A stretch of DNA of 64,000 nt from CAYNZV01 sp965217095 (GCA_965217095.1 OZ244235.1:4402001-4466000), one strand, 5' to 3'; counted from the first letter of the stretch, positions 15,837-25,475 are shown. Notes: generated by a model not told the origin, from the sequence alone. Numbers and translations are program-made.

Positions 15837-16157
15837 ATGAATTTACTGGACGATCTGTGCGACCGGTACGCGGACCCGAACCATCCTCTTACCGCTGAGG
15901 CCGCGGATCTCAGACTTCGGCTCGGCACCGTCGATCTGAGTGAAGCGCAGGATTGCTACCGCCTCGTGAGCGAACAGTCGGAGCTTCCGCAGCTGCGCGA
16001 ACCGCTGGGGTATCTCGAACATCCCCTTGTTCTGTTTGGAGGCGCCTTTGTGGCACAAACGATGGAAGATCTACGAGGCGGCAACGCGAGGCCACCGAGC
16101 TCGTCGCGTATTCACTATGCGCCGTTGGACGAAGACAGCCACCAGGATGAATTCTGA
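15837..16157 (+). CDS. Hypothetical protein
   Basis: 106 residues from the ATG at 15837 (MNLLDDLCDRYADPNHPLTA); the ribosome-binding site is weak (GGTGG). The first 75 residues look like a genuine helical protein (AADLRLRLGTVDLSEAQDCY, LVSEQSELPQLREPLGYL), while the tail is low-complexity and polar. No known motif. The start and the reality of the gene are moderately supported by composition only. Confidence 0.45.
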   Translation: MNLLDDLCDRYADPNHPLTAEAADLRLRLGTVDLSEAQDCYRLVSEQSELPQLREPLGYLEHPLVLFGGAFVAQTMEDLRGGNARPPSSSRIHYAPLDEDSHQDEF

Positions 16158-16250
16158 CTGCTTCGATCCACGCCGTCTTAGAAACGACGAGAGCGGGGAC
16201 GGGGTGATTGGTTGCGCGCGGAAGACCTCAGGCGAACAACGAGGGTGGGA

Positions 16251-16439
16251 TTATACGGCTTGCATGATATCGGTTGGAAGGCACTTCAAATCGCGGCAAA
16301 GACCCAGCAAGACGTACGGAGTCACTCCGTCGGGGCCCTTATCTACGGTTCGCTTGATATATTGGTAGGCTTCTTGGGGCAACGCAGTCTGTCTTTCTTG
16401 AAGAAGCTGTGCGATGGCATCTTTCTTAAACTGTTTCAT
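16251..16439 (-). CDS. Small hypothetical protein
   Basis: 62 residues from the ATG at 16439, which has AAAGGGA eight bases upstream. Sequence MKQFKKDAIAQLLQERQTA, QEAYQYIKRTVDKGPDGVT and LLGLCRDLKCLPTDIMQAV: helical, basic N-terminus, soluble. I do not recognise it. The downstream neighbour on this strand is far away, so it is probably monocistronic. Confidence 0.5.
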   Translation of the reverse strand: MKQFKKDAIAQLLQERQTALPQEAYQYIKRTVDKGPDGVTPYVLLGLCRDLKCLPTDIMQAV

Positions 16440-16565
16440 GCGACGAATCCCTTTGCAGGGGGAGGGTTGTTGATGGAGGCGATGGTGGAGAGGGGATAGA
16501 ACAAGGCCAAGGGTAACGATCTGCTCACAAATAGGCAAGCTGAAGACGCGCGACTAACCCCCTGT

Positions 16566-16835
16566 TCAACTCGCTTTCGCCGCTAACGGAACGGCGATGG
16601 GGTAGGCGTTATCCAGTTGACCGGTGTTTCGCGGCCCCTTGCTAAAGGTAATGAGCGAAATGCTGCTGCTGAACGTCCAACCGTCATCGTCGCAGAACTC
16701 AGCCAGTTTTTGCGCCAGCTCCATGGTGGTCTGCGCCCGCAGCGCGTCCCGTATCCATGGGCGTGGTAGCAGCACATTGATGAGACCCTGGCGGAAACCC
16801 TGGCGAACTATATGTGCAAGCTCTTCGGTATTCAT
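16566..16835 (-). CDS. Small hypothetical protein
   Basis: 89 residues from the ATG at 16835. The N-terminal half is helical (MNTEELAHIVRQGFRQGLIN, TTMELAQKLAEFCDDDGW), the C-terminal half strand-like (TFSSSISLITFSK). No signal peptide, no known motif and only a weak ribosome-binding site. It lies divergent from sfsA with 38 bases between starts, so the two share a control region. Confidence 0.5.
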   Translation of the reverse strand: MNTEELAHIVRQGFRQGLINVLLPRPWIRDALRAQTTMELAQKLAEFCDDDGWTFSSSISLITFSKGPRNTGQLDNAYPIAVPLAAKAS

Positions 16836-16873
16836 GAAGTGCGTCTACAGCAACGTCGTGTTGTGAAGCGGGG

Positions 16874-17632
16874 ATGACGGTGCGAAAGGTAGACGGGGCT
16901 TGCCGACGCGTCAACCAGTCTGACCGCAGAAACCTCGTGCGTTTTCAAGGCAAAACGAGCCGCGCCACCTTGGTGCGCAGGTACAAACGTTTCTTGGCGG
17001 ATGTTCGGAACGAGGCCGGCGAGCGGCTGACCGTGCACTGTGCCAATTCGGGATCGATGTTGGGATGTGATGCGCCGAATTCGGAGGTGTTGCTTTCGGA
17101 GAGTCCCAACCGAAAACGCAAGCTACGCCACACGTGGGAGCTCGTGCGAGTTGGACGTTCGTGGGTGGGCATAAACACCATGATGCCCAACCGCGTGGTA
17201 GAAGACGCGGTCCGCGGCGATCACATCGAGGAGCTTTGCGGGTTCCGCACCATCCGCCGCGAAGTACCCTACGGCCGCAACAGTCGCGTGGACCTGCGAC
17301 TAGAAGATCCCGGCATCTGTTACGTGGAGGTCAAGAACGTGACCCTCGCTCGCGCCGGGGTCGCACAATTCCCCGACGCGGTAACAGCGCGGGGCGCAAA
17401 ACACTTGTCAGAGCTGCGCGCTATGGTCGGGTGTGGGCACCGGGCCGTGATGTTCTTTCTGGTCAATCGAGGGGACTGTGCCCGCATGGAACCGGCCCGG
17501 GATATCGACCCCCACTACGCGGACGAGCTGGGGCGGGCATTGGCGACCGGCGTTGAAGTTATCGTGTATCGCGCCCGGGTGGGGGTGCGCGGTATAAGAG
17601 TGGCAGAGAGAATCCCCTTTAGACTTTCGTAG
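16874..17632 (+). CDS. sfsA: Sugar fermentation stimulation protein homologue
   Basis: 252 residues. The SfsA pattern is evident: RATLVRRYKRFLADV, LTVHCANSGSMLGC, WELVRVGRSWVGINTMMPN, the nuclease-like core VDLRLEDPGICYVEVKNVTL and FPDAVTARGAKHLSEL, then VMFFLVNRGDC. Structurally SfsA combines an OB fold with a restriction-endonuclease-like domain; the D...ExK residues are visible in VDLRLED and EVKN. Its cellular role is unsettled; in E. coli it was linked to maltose gene regulation. The start may be internal, since the family usually begins near LVRFQG. The gene ends 14 bases inside the convergent polB. Confidence 0.92.
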   Translation: MTVRKVDGACRRVNQSDRRNLVRFQGKTSRATLVRRYKRFLADVRNEAGERLTVHCANSGSMLGCDAPNSEVLLSESPNRKRKLRHTWELVRVGRSWVGINTMMPNRVVEDAVRGDHIEELCGFRTIRREVPYGRNSRVDLRLEDPGICYVEVKNVTLARAGVAQFPDAVTARGAKHLSELRAMVGCGHRAVMFFLVNRGDCARMEPARDIDPHYADELGRALATGVEVIVYRARVGVRGIRVAERIPFRLS

Positions 17633-19982
17633 GCGCCACGGCCGTCGCGAACAGATCCAGCACCCCTTTGACCGCTCCGTCCACGTCAAAAGGCATCACT
17701 GCCGCCAGCGTTCGCAGCAGCGGCTCGATCTGGGTTTTGATGTAGTGCTCGTAGTCCAACTCAGCGCTGACGTGGTTAACCGGTTGCGGCCCCTGGACGG
17801 TCATTACGTAAGCGATCACGCCGCTGGGATTCTTCATTAACCGGGCCGCTCTGACATGGGGTGGAACCGCGCGTTTGTAGGCAGCTACCGGCTTGCGGAG
17901 ATTCTTGCGGTAGACTAGATCCCCATCCTTTTCTCCTCGCCGCAACGCTTCGATCCAACGAACCACGTGGGTTTCGATGGCGGCGGCGGTTGCATCCTGA
18001 AAGAGCAGCGCCAGCAACTGCCGTTGAAGCATGTGAGCCATCTCGGTCCAGTCCCGACGCACCGCTTCCATGCCCACTACCTCCACGTTGCCACTGACCA
18101 GTAGCCCCGCGTATCCCTTCGCTCTCCCGCCGGTTCCATGTCGCATCGGGGGAAGCAGGAGGCGTCTGTACTGCTTCTCGAATTCCAGTTCAAGGTGAGA
18201 CTCCACCTGCCACCTTTCCAGAATGTGGTTTCGCAACTCCTCGTTAACCCACGCACACAGCTCCTTCCCTCGGTTGTGAACCGTATCATCGTCGCTGCTG
18301 CCAAGATGTGCGTCTACAAACAGCGAATCCGTGTCGCCATACAGTACCTGACATCCCGCTCCTTCCAGGAGACTTCGAGCCCAGCGCAGCAGGTAGTGGC
18401 CAAATTCGGTGATGGCGCCGGCGATGGCACCGCGCGCGAAGCGACAGGCGTCGGTGGCCAACACTCCATAAAAGGAGTTCATAAGAATCTTGTAGGTTTG
18501 GGCAGCGAGCTCGTTACCTTGCGCCCGCGCTTGTGCCCGGTGTTCAAAAAACACGGACAAGAGGTGCGGCAAGATGGCGGGCTCGCGATCGAAGATCGCG
18601 CCGTTCGGCGCTCGTATGGGATCGCCGGCGCCGGCGCGCACAAAAGAGAGCGGATCAATATTGAAGGTGCGAATGATGGAAGGGTACAAGCTCTTAAAAT
18701 CGAAGACGAAGACCTGGTGGTAGAGACCCGGTTCGGGTGACATGACCAAACCACCCGGGGCACCGCTGGGTTGGCGATCGACGCCAAGAGTGGGAGCCAC
18801 TAGGCCGCGGCGGTGCAGTTCGCCGATGTAGAGAAACTCGAAGGCCGGGATGCTGCCCCAGGCGCGATCCAGGGGCAACCCGGTAAGCATGCTGCGTTGC
18901 AGGGTCAGGGGGATGATCTCCTCCTGCTCCAGGAGATCGCCCACCAAACGCGAGTCTTCCAGACAATACCCCGCAAAGGCGGCCCGGTCGGCGCGATAGG
19001 CTCGTTTGATACGCGCCGCCATATCCTCATCGTCGGCCGCTTCCAAGGTTTTTCCGCGTCCGAGGATCTGCCGGGCTACCGTGTCCAAGCGGAAATCCTC
19101 GAAGCGCTGAGTTGTTGCGCGCACCAGATGTAACGCGTCCAGTACCTGACGACCGGGCACGACGACCCGGCTGCCACCCCAAGAACGGCCCTCGCGCACC
19201 CGGGCTGTTTCCTCGGAGCGTCCGATGGTGAACGGGATGCCGTGCGTTTGGAAACGTTGTTGCAATACGGGAAAGTCGAAATCGATGACGTTCCAGCCCG
19301 TCAGGATATCCGGATCCCAATCGCGAACGGTTGCGGCCAACGCCCGCAGCAGGGCTGGCTCGTCCACGTGACATCGAGTTTCCGAGGTATCGTCGGGGTT
19401 CGGATGCCCCACGAGGTGAACCTGCTCCACCGATTCTTCGCCGGGCGCGCGGAGCACGAGTGAAACGGCGTATACCGTCTTTGGCGGGTAGTCGGTCTCA
19501 ATGTCGAGGACAAGAGTGGACAGGCGGGGATTGCACATCGATGCCGAAATGGCCGGGTTTTTGTAGATGCGGCCGACGCGAGTGCCGCTGATGTAATCGC
19601 CTTCGATGGAGACGGTCGTACGGATTCCCCAGCGCATTTGGTACTGCCAGGTGAGATTCAGGTCCGCCTCATAGGTGCGGATCTCAGCCTCGGCCAACAC
19701 GGTTGCCAGGTCGCGCAGTCGGTACTGTTTGGGGCACGAAACCCGGATGGTCGGCGCGCCATCCATGGTGGTCACTGTGGCCGGCTTCAGGTCGATCTCC
19801 GGACCCGCGACATCACGTACGCGGTTTTCGTCTTCGAGGCGAATAAAAAAACGAGCGTGCAAGCGGTCGTCGTGGATGGCGAAGGTCTCGCCTCCATCCA
19901 GCTTGCCGAGGGCACAAATGACAGACTGGTGATTTAGTTCGCGGGTGTATACCTGGAGCAGAACTCCGCGCTCGGCGCTCAT
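17619..19982 (-). CDS. polB: DNA polymerase II
   Basis: 787 residues, matching the usual length of the E. coli-type family B polymerase. The 3'-5' exonuclease motifs are LVLDIETDYPP (Exo I), WNVIDFDFPVLQQRF (Exo II) and YCLEDSRLVGDLL (Exo III). The polymerase motifs are FDFKSLYPSIIRTFNIDPLS (motif A), YKILMNSFYGVLATDACRF (motif B) and LYGDTDSLFVDAHL (motif C). In E. coli this enzyme restarts forks and performs some lesion bypass under SOS control; I see no clear LexA box upstream here. The gene appears intact and ends in convergent overlap with sfsA. Confidence 0.96.
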   Translation of the reverse strand: MSAERGVLLQVYTRELNHQSVICALGKLDGGETFAIHDDRLHARFFIRLEDENRVRDVAGPEIDLKPATVTTMDGAPTIRVSCPKQYRLRDLATVLAEAEIRTYEADLNLTWQYQMRWGIRTTVSIEGDYISGTRVGRIYKNPAISASMCNPRLSTLVLDIETDYPPKTVYAVSLVLRAPGEESVEQVHLVGHPNPDDTSETRCHVDEPALLRALAATVRDWDPDILTGWNVIDFDFPVLQQRFQTHGIPFTIGRSEETARVREGRSWGGSRVVVPGRQVLDALHLVRATTQRFEDFRLDTVARQILGRGKTLEAADDEDMAARIKRAYRADRAAFAGYCLEDSRLVGDLLEQEEIIPLTLQRSMLTGLPLDRAWGSIPAFEFLYIGELHRRGLVAPTLGVDRQPSGAPGGLVMSPEPGLYHQVFVFDFKSLYPSIIRTFNIDPLSFVRAGAGDPIRAPNGAIFDREPAILPHLLSVFFEHRAQARAQGNELAAQTYKILMNSFYGVLATDACRFARGAIAGAITEFGHYLLRWARSLLEGAGCQVLYGDTDSLFVDAHLGSSDDDTVHNRGKELCAWVNEELRNHILERWQVESHLELEFEKQYRRLLLPPMRHGTGGRAKGYAGLLVSGNVEVVGMEAVRRDWTEMAHMLQRQLLALLFQDATAAAIETHVVRWIEALRRGEKDGDLVYRKNLRKPVAAYKRAVPPHVRAARLMKNPSGVIAYVMTVQGPQPVNHVSAELDYEHYIKTQIEPLLRTLAAVMPFDVDGAVKGVLDLFATAVAPTKV

Positions 19983-20120
19983 GTTTTCGCGCTCCCGCCG
20001 TTGCCCCGGGAGTAGCTATGGCACCAAGGGCGAGGTGCGGCCGCGGCTCCGCGGTTGGTCAGCGGAGCGGAAATCTCGAACAGCGGGCGGCGCGGCGTGG
20101 GCACCGACCGCGGGCACAAT

Positions 20121-20432
20121 TCAGACGATCTCTTCCAACTCCGAAGCCCAACGACGAACGACTTCGCGGCCCACCGGCAACGGCAGCTCCGCGCGGACGA
20201 GGTTCGCCATTTCACCGTGGACCTGCCCCGCCACCTCCTTGAACCTCCGTATCTCCTCAAGGAGCTTCATCGCATCTTCGGCCACGATACGGGATGCCAG
20301 TTCGGCTTTCATCGCCTTGCGGTTTCTCGGGACCGCTCTCTTTCCTTCGAGCAGCACCGCTTCTGGCGGTACGAATACGCGATTCAAACGGTTTTCGATT
20401 TCGGACAGTTTGTGGTCGGTGAGAATCGTCAC
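20121..20432 (-). CDS. Conserved-looking small helical protein
   Basis: 103 residues from a GTG at 20432 behind GGAGGAGGATGAG, which fixes this start against a longer frame. Sequence: TDHKLSEIENRLNRVFVPPE, KAMKAELASRIVAEDAMKLL, EEIRRFKEVAGQVHGEMANL, RRWASELEEIV. It is nearly all helix and charged, possibly a coiled-coil adaptor. I do not recognise a family. It is transcribed toward polB and divergently from nfo. Confidence 0.6.
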   Translation of the reverse strand: MTILTDHKLSEIENRLNRVFVPPEAVLLEGKRAVPRNRKAMKAELASRIVAEDAMKLLEEIRRFKEVAGQVHGEMANLVRAELPLPVGREVVRRWASELEEIV

Positions 20433-20661
20433 CTCATCCTCCTCCTGGGCAGCATCGCGACACGTGACTGAAGGTTTTGCAGACCGCCATGAGATTATAT
20501 CGCGGCTCCGAAATCGAGGCAAGGTACCCGGCGACCGCAGCGCAGCTCGGGATCCCTCGGCCTCATGATTTGGTGTTGGGAATCCGTGTTGACACCCGTG
20601 TTGGACGCGCCTAAGCTTGCACCCGTCGAAGGCGGTCCATCGCTCTTGGACGAACTTCATC

Positions 20662-21513
20662 ATGCAACTGGGCGCTCACCAATCTATAAGTGGCGGGATA
20701 TTCCGCGCCATCGAACGCGGCCGCGAGGCAACCTGCGACGTCGTTCAAGTCTTCAACAAGTCCAGTAACCAGTGGCGCGCGAAAGAGCTTAGAGACGACG
20801 ACATCCGCATGCTGCATACCGCGCAGCAGGAAACCGGAATATCCGCGGTTTGTTCCCACGCCAGCTACCTGATAAACATTGCATCGCCCGAACCCGGCTT
20901 GCGCGAGAAATCGGTGCAGGCCTTGACCATCGAGATGTCTCGCTGCAACCAGTTGGGTATCCCGAATCTGGTGTTACACCCGGGATCGCACGTCGGTAGC
21001 GGCGAGGAGCAGGGATTGCGGCAGGTAGCCGCAAGCCTCGATGAGGTGTTCTCCAATCTCGATGACAACGAGGTCACCTTGTGTCTAGAGAATACCGCCG
21101 GCCAAGGGTCGAACCTCGGCTACGCCTTTGCGCACCTGACGACCATTATGGAGGCCTGTTCGGGCGGCAAGCTCGGGGTTTGTCTCGACACCTGCCACCT
21201 ATTCGCCGCCGGATACCCCCTCGCCGCACCCTCCGATTTTGAGAAAGCGGTGGGCGAACTAGACGAAACAGTCGGCCTGGCCACGGTCCGGGTCATCCAC
21301 CTCAACGACAGCAAACACGAATGCGGGTCGCGTAAGGATCGGCACGAACACATCGGCCAGGGCGCCATCGGACTCGAGGGTTTCAGGAACCTCCTCAACG
21401 ACGAGCGGTTTGAGGCCATTCCCATGGTCTTGGAAACCCCGAAGGAGGGGGATGGCATCGAGGAGGACAAAGACAATCTCGCGACCTTGCGCGCGCTCCT
21501 GCCATCGTCATAG
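20662..21513 (+). CDS. nfo: Deoxyribonuclease IV (AP endonuclease)
   Basis: 283 residues from the ATG at 20662 (MQLGAHQSISGGIFRAIERG). All zinc-site motifs of the family are present: GAHQSISGG, CSHASYLINIASP, LVLHPGSHVGSGEEQGL, LENTAGQGSNLG, GVCLDTCHLFAAGY, VIHLNDSKHECGSRKDRHEH and MVLETPK. It cuts DNA 5' of abasic sites in base-excision repair, downstream of glycosylases such as the nearby Fpg. The gene appears intact and converges on dinB, with a six-base overlap of the two ends. Confidence 0.97.
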   Translation: MQLGAHQSISGGIFRAIERGREATCDVVQVFNKSSNQWRAKELRDDDIRMLHTAQQETGISAVCSHASYLINIASPEPGLREKSVQALTIEMSRCNQLGIPNLVLHPGSHVGSGEEQGLRQVAASLDEVFSNLDDNEVTLCLENTAGQGSNLGYAFAHLTTIMEACSGGKLGVCLDTCHLFAAGYPLAAPSDFEKAVGELDETVGLATVRVIHLNDSKHECGSRKDRHEHIGQGAIGLEGFRNLLNDERFEAIPMVLETPKEGDGIEEDKDNLATLRALLPSS

Positions 21514-22628
21514 GTACGGGCGGTCCCGAAGCGCCGCGGCAACGGTGACAGCGCGCGCCCCAAACCGTGTTTTCAACTCGTCTATTGCGTTCTGCAATCC
21601 GCGGCGTCCCGCTGCGAACTCCTGGTCGAACAGCGATAGCTGGGTGGGCGTCGTGAGTCGCACCAGGCCAGCAACACCGACACCAAGAAGCCGGATACCC
21701 GGCTGACCTGGCCAGAGTTGATCGAGCAGCGAGGCCGAGTGCCGCCGGATGAGCCGGTCGCTGTCGGTGGCTTGAATGGCCTGTTGGCGGGTAAAAGTCG
21801 TGAAGTCTCCGTAACGCACTTTAATGCGGATGGTGCGGCCAAGCAGCCCTTGTTGGCGCAGTCGTCTTCCCACCTCCTCGCTGAACTCGAACAAAACGCG
21901 GCGACACGCCTCGCGATCCTCTAGGTTTTGGTGGAAGGTCTCTTCCTGGCTTATCGATCGGGGTTGGGGATACCCGCCCGCGGATCGAGTCCACGAACCA
22001 GGCGATAGAAACGGCTGCCCATGCCCGCGCCCAGCATCGTCCACAACCCCTCGAGAGAGTAGCGCTGCAGGTCTTCGATCTGCCGCAAGCCCATTCCTCG
22101 TAGTTTGCGTTGGAGCACCGCCCCCGCGCCCCACAAATACGAGACGGGCAGGGGCGCGAGGAATCCGGCCACATCGGCACCTACCTCGACCAATCCGTCC
22201 GGTTTATCCAGGTCCGAAGCGACCTTGGCGGCGTACTTGCAAGGAGCGATACCCACGGAAACGGCGAGGCCGGTCTCGCGCTTGATCTCGGTTTTGATCC
22301 GCGATGCAATCTCGCGGCCGGGGCCGAACAGGGCGGTCGATCCGGTGACATCTAAAAAGGCCTCATCCAGGGAGATCGGTTCGACCAGAGGTGTGTAGCG
22401 CTCAAAAACGGCTTGCACCTGGCGCGATTCGCCCGCGTAGACGCCCATCCGAGGCGCCACGAAGATCCCGGTCGGACAGAGCCGACGGGCTTCCAGGGAA
22501 GGCATTGCCGAACGCACGCCGTAAACCCGGGCCTCGTAGGAGCAGGTCGCAACGACGCCGCGCTGTTCGATGGCAGCGTAGAACGCATCCATGTCGGCGT
22601 GAAGAATGGTGCGGTTAAGAGTCGACAT
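21508..22628 (-). pseudogene. dinB: DNA polymerase IV (Y family), internal deletion plus frameshift
   Basis: The start is normal (TILHADMDAFYAAIEQR) and SLDEAFLDVTG, with the catalytic acidic residues, is intact. Two lesions are visible. First, EQR joins directly to GVVATCSYEARVYGVRSAM near base 22557, although the family has about 18 more residues there, including the GKPVxVGG strand of the palm; this loss is in frame. Second, the frame breaks near 21960 after GLDPRAGIPNPD. The family's SISQEETFHQNLED and the little-finger domain, ending RFGARAVTVAAALRDRPYL, continue in another frame. The gene is thus inactive twice over and is unlikely to be a simple sequencing error. Confidence 0.85.
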
Positions 22629-22795
22629 TAGTGCTCAAAGGTGCAGGTATTTTGGCCCCCTGTCAACCGATTCATCCTCCTGCCACTTTTTTCTTGCGTC
22701 TGTAAGCTGAACACTATACGTTTGTAACCTGCTCAAATGACCACTATCCCGTTTCTATCCGCGAAACCTATCTCTGGCCACGAAAAGAGGTAATC

Positions 22796-23017
22796 ATGCG
22801 CCGAGTCTGGATCTACGACCGCGAGTACCGCCGCCGTTTCCTATTGGATGTCCCCAGCCAGGTCGTGTTCCAGACCGCCCGTAAATTTGGTGGCTTCAAA
22901 GGGCTTTTGCCCTGCCGTGAAATCCTGTCCGAAGCCTCCGATCCGGATCATCACCTCTTCGGTCTTTGCGTTTACCCACGCGAACTGCAGTGGGACCTCA
23001 CCGAGCGGCGCGACTAG
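22796..23017 (+). CDS. Small hypothetical protein
   Basis: 73 residues from the ATG at 22796, behind AAGAGGT at a good spacing. Sequence MRRVWIYDREYRRRFLLDVP, FQTARKFGGFKGLLPCREIL, DPDHHLFGLCVYPRELQWDL: basic N-terminus, one or two strands, no known motif. It precedes uvrC by 99 bases on the same strand and may be co-transcribed with it. Confidence 0.5.
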   Translation: MRRVWIYDREYRRRFLLDVPSQVVFQTARKFGGFKGLLPCREILSEASDPDHHLFGLCVYPRELQWDLTERRD

Positions 23018-23116
23018 CCTCGACCTGAGCCGTTTGCCGCGCGTCGGAAGACGCCGGATTTCCGCCGTTCCTCCGATTTGCGCATATTTGTGCAACGGGC
23101 CGTCGCCCACACATCT

Positions 23117-24955
23117 ATGCGCCCAGATCCGAACACCATTCCAGAATCGCTTCAACTCAAACTGACCGCTCTGCCCCAAGAGCCCGGGGTTTATTTCCTC
23201 AAGAACGCCCACGGCAAGGTGGTCTACGTCGGCAAGGCCAAGAGCCTGCGCGCCCGGGTGAGGACCTATTTCCAGGAGGGGTATCACGATGGACGTCCCC
23301 AGTACGCCGCCATGGTCAACAGTGTCAGAGACATCGACTTCCTGGTTACCCGTACCGAGCAGGAGGCGCTGGTCCTCGAAGCGACGCAGATCAGAGAGTT
23401 CAAACCGCGTTACAACATCAATCTCAAAGACGACAAGAAATACCCGGTCGTACGCATCACCAAGGAGACCTATCCACGGGTAGTCGTAACCCGCGATATC
23501 GTCGAGGACGGCTCGCGCTACTTGGGCCCGTTCAGCAACGTTGGCGCAATGCGCACCGCCCTGGATCTCATGCACAAGATCTTCCCGGTTCGGTCCTGCA
23601 AATACGACCTGCCCCAGAAAGGGGTCACGCTGTGCATGGACTATCACATCAAACGATGTGAGGGCCCTTGTGAAGATCTGGTGAGCATCGCCGAGTATAG
23701 AGCGACGGTAAATCGTGCTGTGCGTTTTTTGAAGGGTCACAACTCAGAGGTCATCCGCGAGCTGCAGGAGCGGATGGAGGAGGCCGCCGAGAAACTCAAT
23801 TTCGAACGCGCTGCCCGCTGCCGCGACCAGATCAGCGCGCTGGAGACGGTTCGCAATCGACAAAAGGTCATAACCGCCGAGCTGATTGACCGCGATGTCG
23901 TGGGTTTCTCGCGCCAAGATGACGAGGCGTGCTGCTGCGTGCTGGAGATCCGGGAAGGCCGGTTACTGGGGCAGAAACTCCACATCCTTGGAGGTGTTAT
24001 GAACGCGGTCGACGGTGAAGTTCTGTCGGCTTTTCTGCGCCAATTCTATCTTCATACCGAGTCCGTCCCGCACGAGATTCACCTCTCGGCGCAGCTGACA
24101 GACTTAGAGGAGGTTTCCAGCTGGCTTGGCGCCAAGAGCTCCCGCAAGCTGACGATCACCACCCCGCAACGGGGCGACAAGCTGAAACCGCTAGAGATCG
24201 CCAATCGCAACGCCGAGCAAGCCCTGACGGAACGGCAGCTGAAGCGGGAACAGCGCCGTGGCACTCTGCCTCAGTCGTTGCACGCGTTGCAAAGGGATTT
24301 GGGCCTGGCGATGCCACCGCGGCGGATTGAAGCGGTGGACATCTCCAATTTCCAGGGCAGCGAAAGCGTCGGATCCCTGGTGGTTTTTGTCGACGGAAAA
24401 TCCCGGCGCAGCGACTACCGGATGTTCAAGATCAAATCTGTGGAAGGACCGGACGACTTTGCCAGCATCCATGAGGTGGTGACGCGCCGGTTTCGCCGGC
24501 TGCAGGATTTCGATCTACCGCTGCCCGACCTCTTGCTGATCGATGGCGGCAAAGGTCAGCTCTCCAGCGCCGTGGCCGCTTTGCGAGAGCTCGGGGCCGA
24601 CGCGCAACCCGTAATCGGCCTGGCGAAACGGCTGGACGAGATCATCGTGCCCGGGGCCAGCGAGACCCTCTACCTGCCACGCAACTCCGCCAGCTTACGC
24701 TTGCTGCAGACCTTGCGAGACGAAGCCCATCGCTTCGCTTTGACCAGGCATCGACAGCTGCGTCGCAAACGCACCCTCGCGTCCGCCCTGGACGGCATTC
24801 CCGGTGTCGGCGAAAAACGCAAAGAAGCACTGTTGCGCCAGCTGGGTTCAGTGAAGCGCATCCGCCAGGCCTCGATGGAGGAGCTGGCCGCCGTGCCTTC
24901 GATCAGCGCCGCTCTGGCAGAGGTTATCGCCCGCCATCTTGCCGCCGCCGACTGA
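23117..24955 (+). CDS. uvrC: UvrABC excinuclease subunit C
   Basis: 612 residues from the ATG at 23117; a TTG at 23078 would add 13 residues. It makes the dual incision in nucleotide excision repair. The N-terminal GIY-YIG nuclease is PGVYFLKNAHGKVVYVGKAK. Next come the cysteine-containing CMDYHIKRCEGPCEDL and the UVR motif (RMEEAAEKLNFERAARCRDQ) that binds UvrB. The second nuclease, with an RNase H-like fold, shows AVDISNFQGSESVGSLVVF and LLLIDGGKGQLSSA. A tandem helix-hairpin-helix closes it (LDGIPGVGEKRKEALLRQLG). Complete and apparently functional. Confidence 0.97.
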   Translation: MRPDPNTIPESLQLKLTALPQEPGVYFLKNAHGKVVYVGKAKSLRARVRTYFQEGYHDGRPQYAAMVNSVRDIDFLVTRTEQEALVLEATQIREFKPRYNINLKDDKKYPVVRITKETYPRVVVTRDIVEDGSRYLGPFSNVGAMRTALDLMHKIFPVRSCKYDLPQKGVTLCMDYHIKRCEGPCEDLVSIAEYRATVNRAVRFLKGHNSEVIRELQERMEEAAEKLNFERAARCRDQISALETVRNRQKVITAELIDRDVVGFSRQDDEACCCVLEIREGRLLGQKLHILGGVMNAVDGEVLSAFLRQFYLHTESVPHEIHLSAQLTDLEEVSSWLGAKSSRKLTITTPQRGDKLKPLEIANRNAEQALTERQLKREQRRGTLPQSLHALQRDLGLAMPPRRIEAVDISNFQGSESVGSLVVFVDGKSRRSDYRMFKIKSVEGPDDFASIHEVVTRRFRRLQDFDLPLPDLLLIDGGKGQLSSAVAALRELGADAQPVIGLAKRLDEIIVPGASETLYLPRNSASLRLLQTLRDEAHRFALTRHRQLRRKRTLASALDGIPGVGEKRKEALLRQLGSVKRIRQASMEELAAVPSISAALAEVIARHLAAAD

Positions 24956-25247
24956 GTTTGCTGCGCAGCCCCCTGTGTCGACGATCGGGTCCTCGATGGG
25001 TCCGACGTGACGTCATTTTGGGCCAAGTCCGGGCACGATATTTCCCGCCGCCGTTTACCACGGCTACTGGCCGTGCCAGAAGCAGCTGCCCGGAAACTGA
25101 CGTAAACTGAAGTTTTCCAATAACATAAGCGATGCTGCGGGGTCGGTCCCTATCTCTTGACTGCTACAACATATACTGGCACCGATTTTGCGGCTACCAG
25201 ATGTAGGGTTGCTTCCCCTTAGCGACCGACATCAAGGAGGTCACCTC

Positions 25248-25475
25248 GTGACCACGGCGCCCGTCATTGTTGTAGAAGATACCGAGCTTGATCCGGACAA
25301 GATGCTTTTTGGCGACCTGCTGCAGAGCATCGGCTACGCCGAATCTTGGCGCGAGTTGGATGGGTGGCTGACGCGGGCATCGCGTGCTGCCCGGAGGGGG
25401 GCGATAGGCCCTCGTCAGCTGGAGGTTTTGGTGGAACGGGCGCTCGAGATCAGTAGGACGATCCCCGAAGATTGA
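25248..25475 (+). CDS. Small hypothetical protein
   Basis: 75 residues from a GTG at 25248 with an excellent AAGGAGGT upstream, which fixes the start. Sequence TTAPVIVVEDTELDPDKMLF, GDLLQSIGYAESWRELDGWL, RQLEVLVERALEISRTIPED: an acidic start and two or three helices. I do not recognise it. The ribosome-binding site lies inside a short palindrome (GAGGT-C-ACCTC, 25237-25247). The 290 bases between uvrC and this gene hold no other gene. Confidence 0.55.
   Translation: MTTAPVIVVEDTELDPDKMLFGDLLQSIGYAESWRELDGWLTRASRAARRGAIGPRQLEVLVERALEISRTIPED

Noticed and set aside
22629..22795. SOS (LexA) box before dinB, of the form CTGT-N8-ACAG
   Set aside because: CTGTAAGCTGAACACT near 22700 has the first half only; no acceptable second half.
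22841..23740. A 299-codon minus-strand open frame opposite uvrC
   Set aside because: It mirrors the codon pattern of uvrC on the other strand, lacks a ribosome site and shows no protein motif; uvrC is certain.
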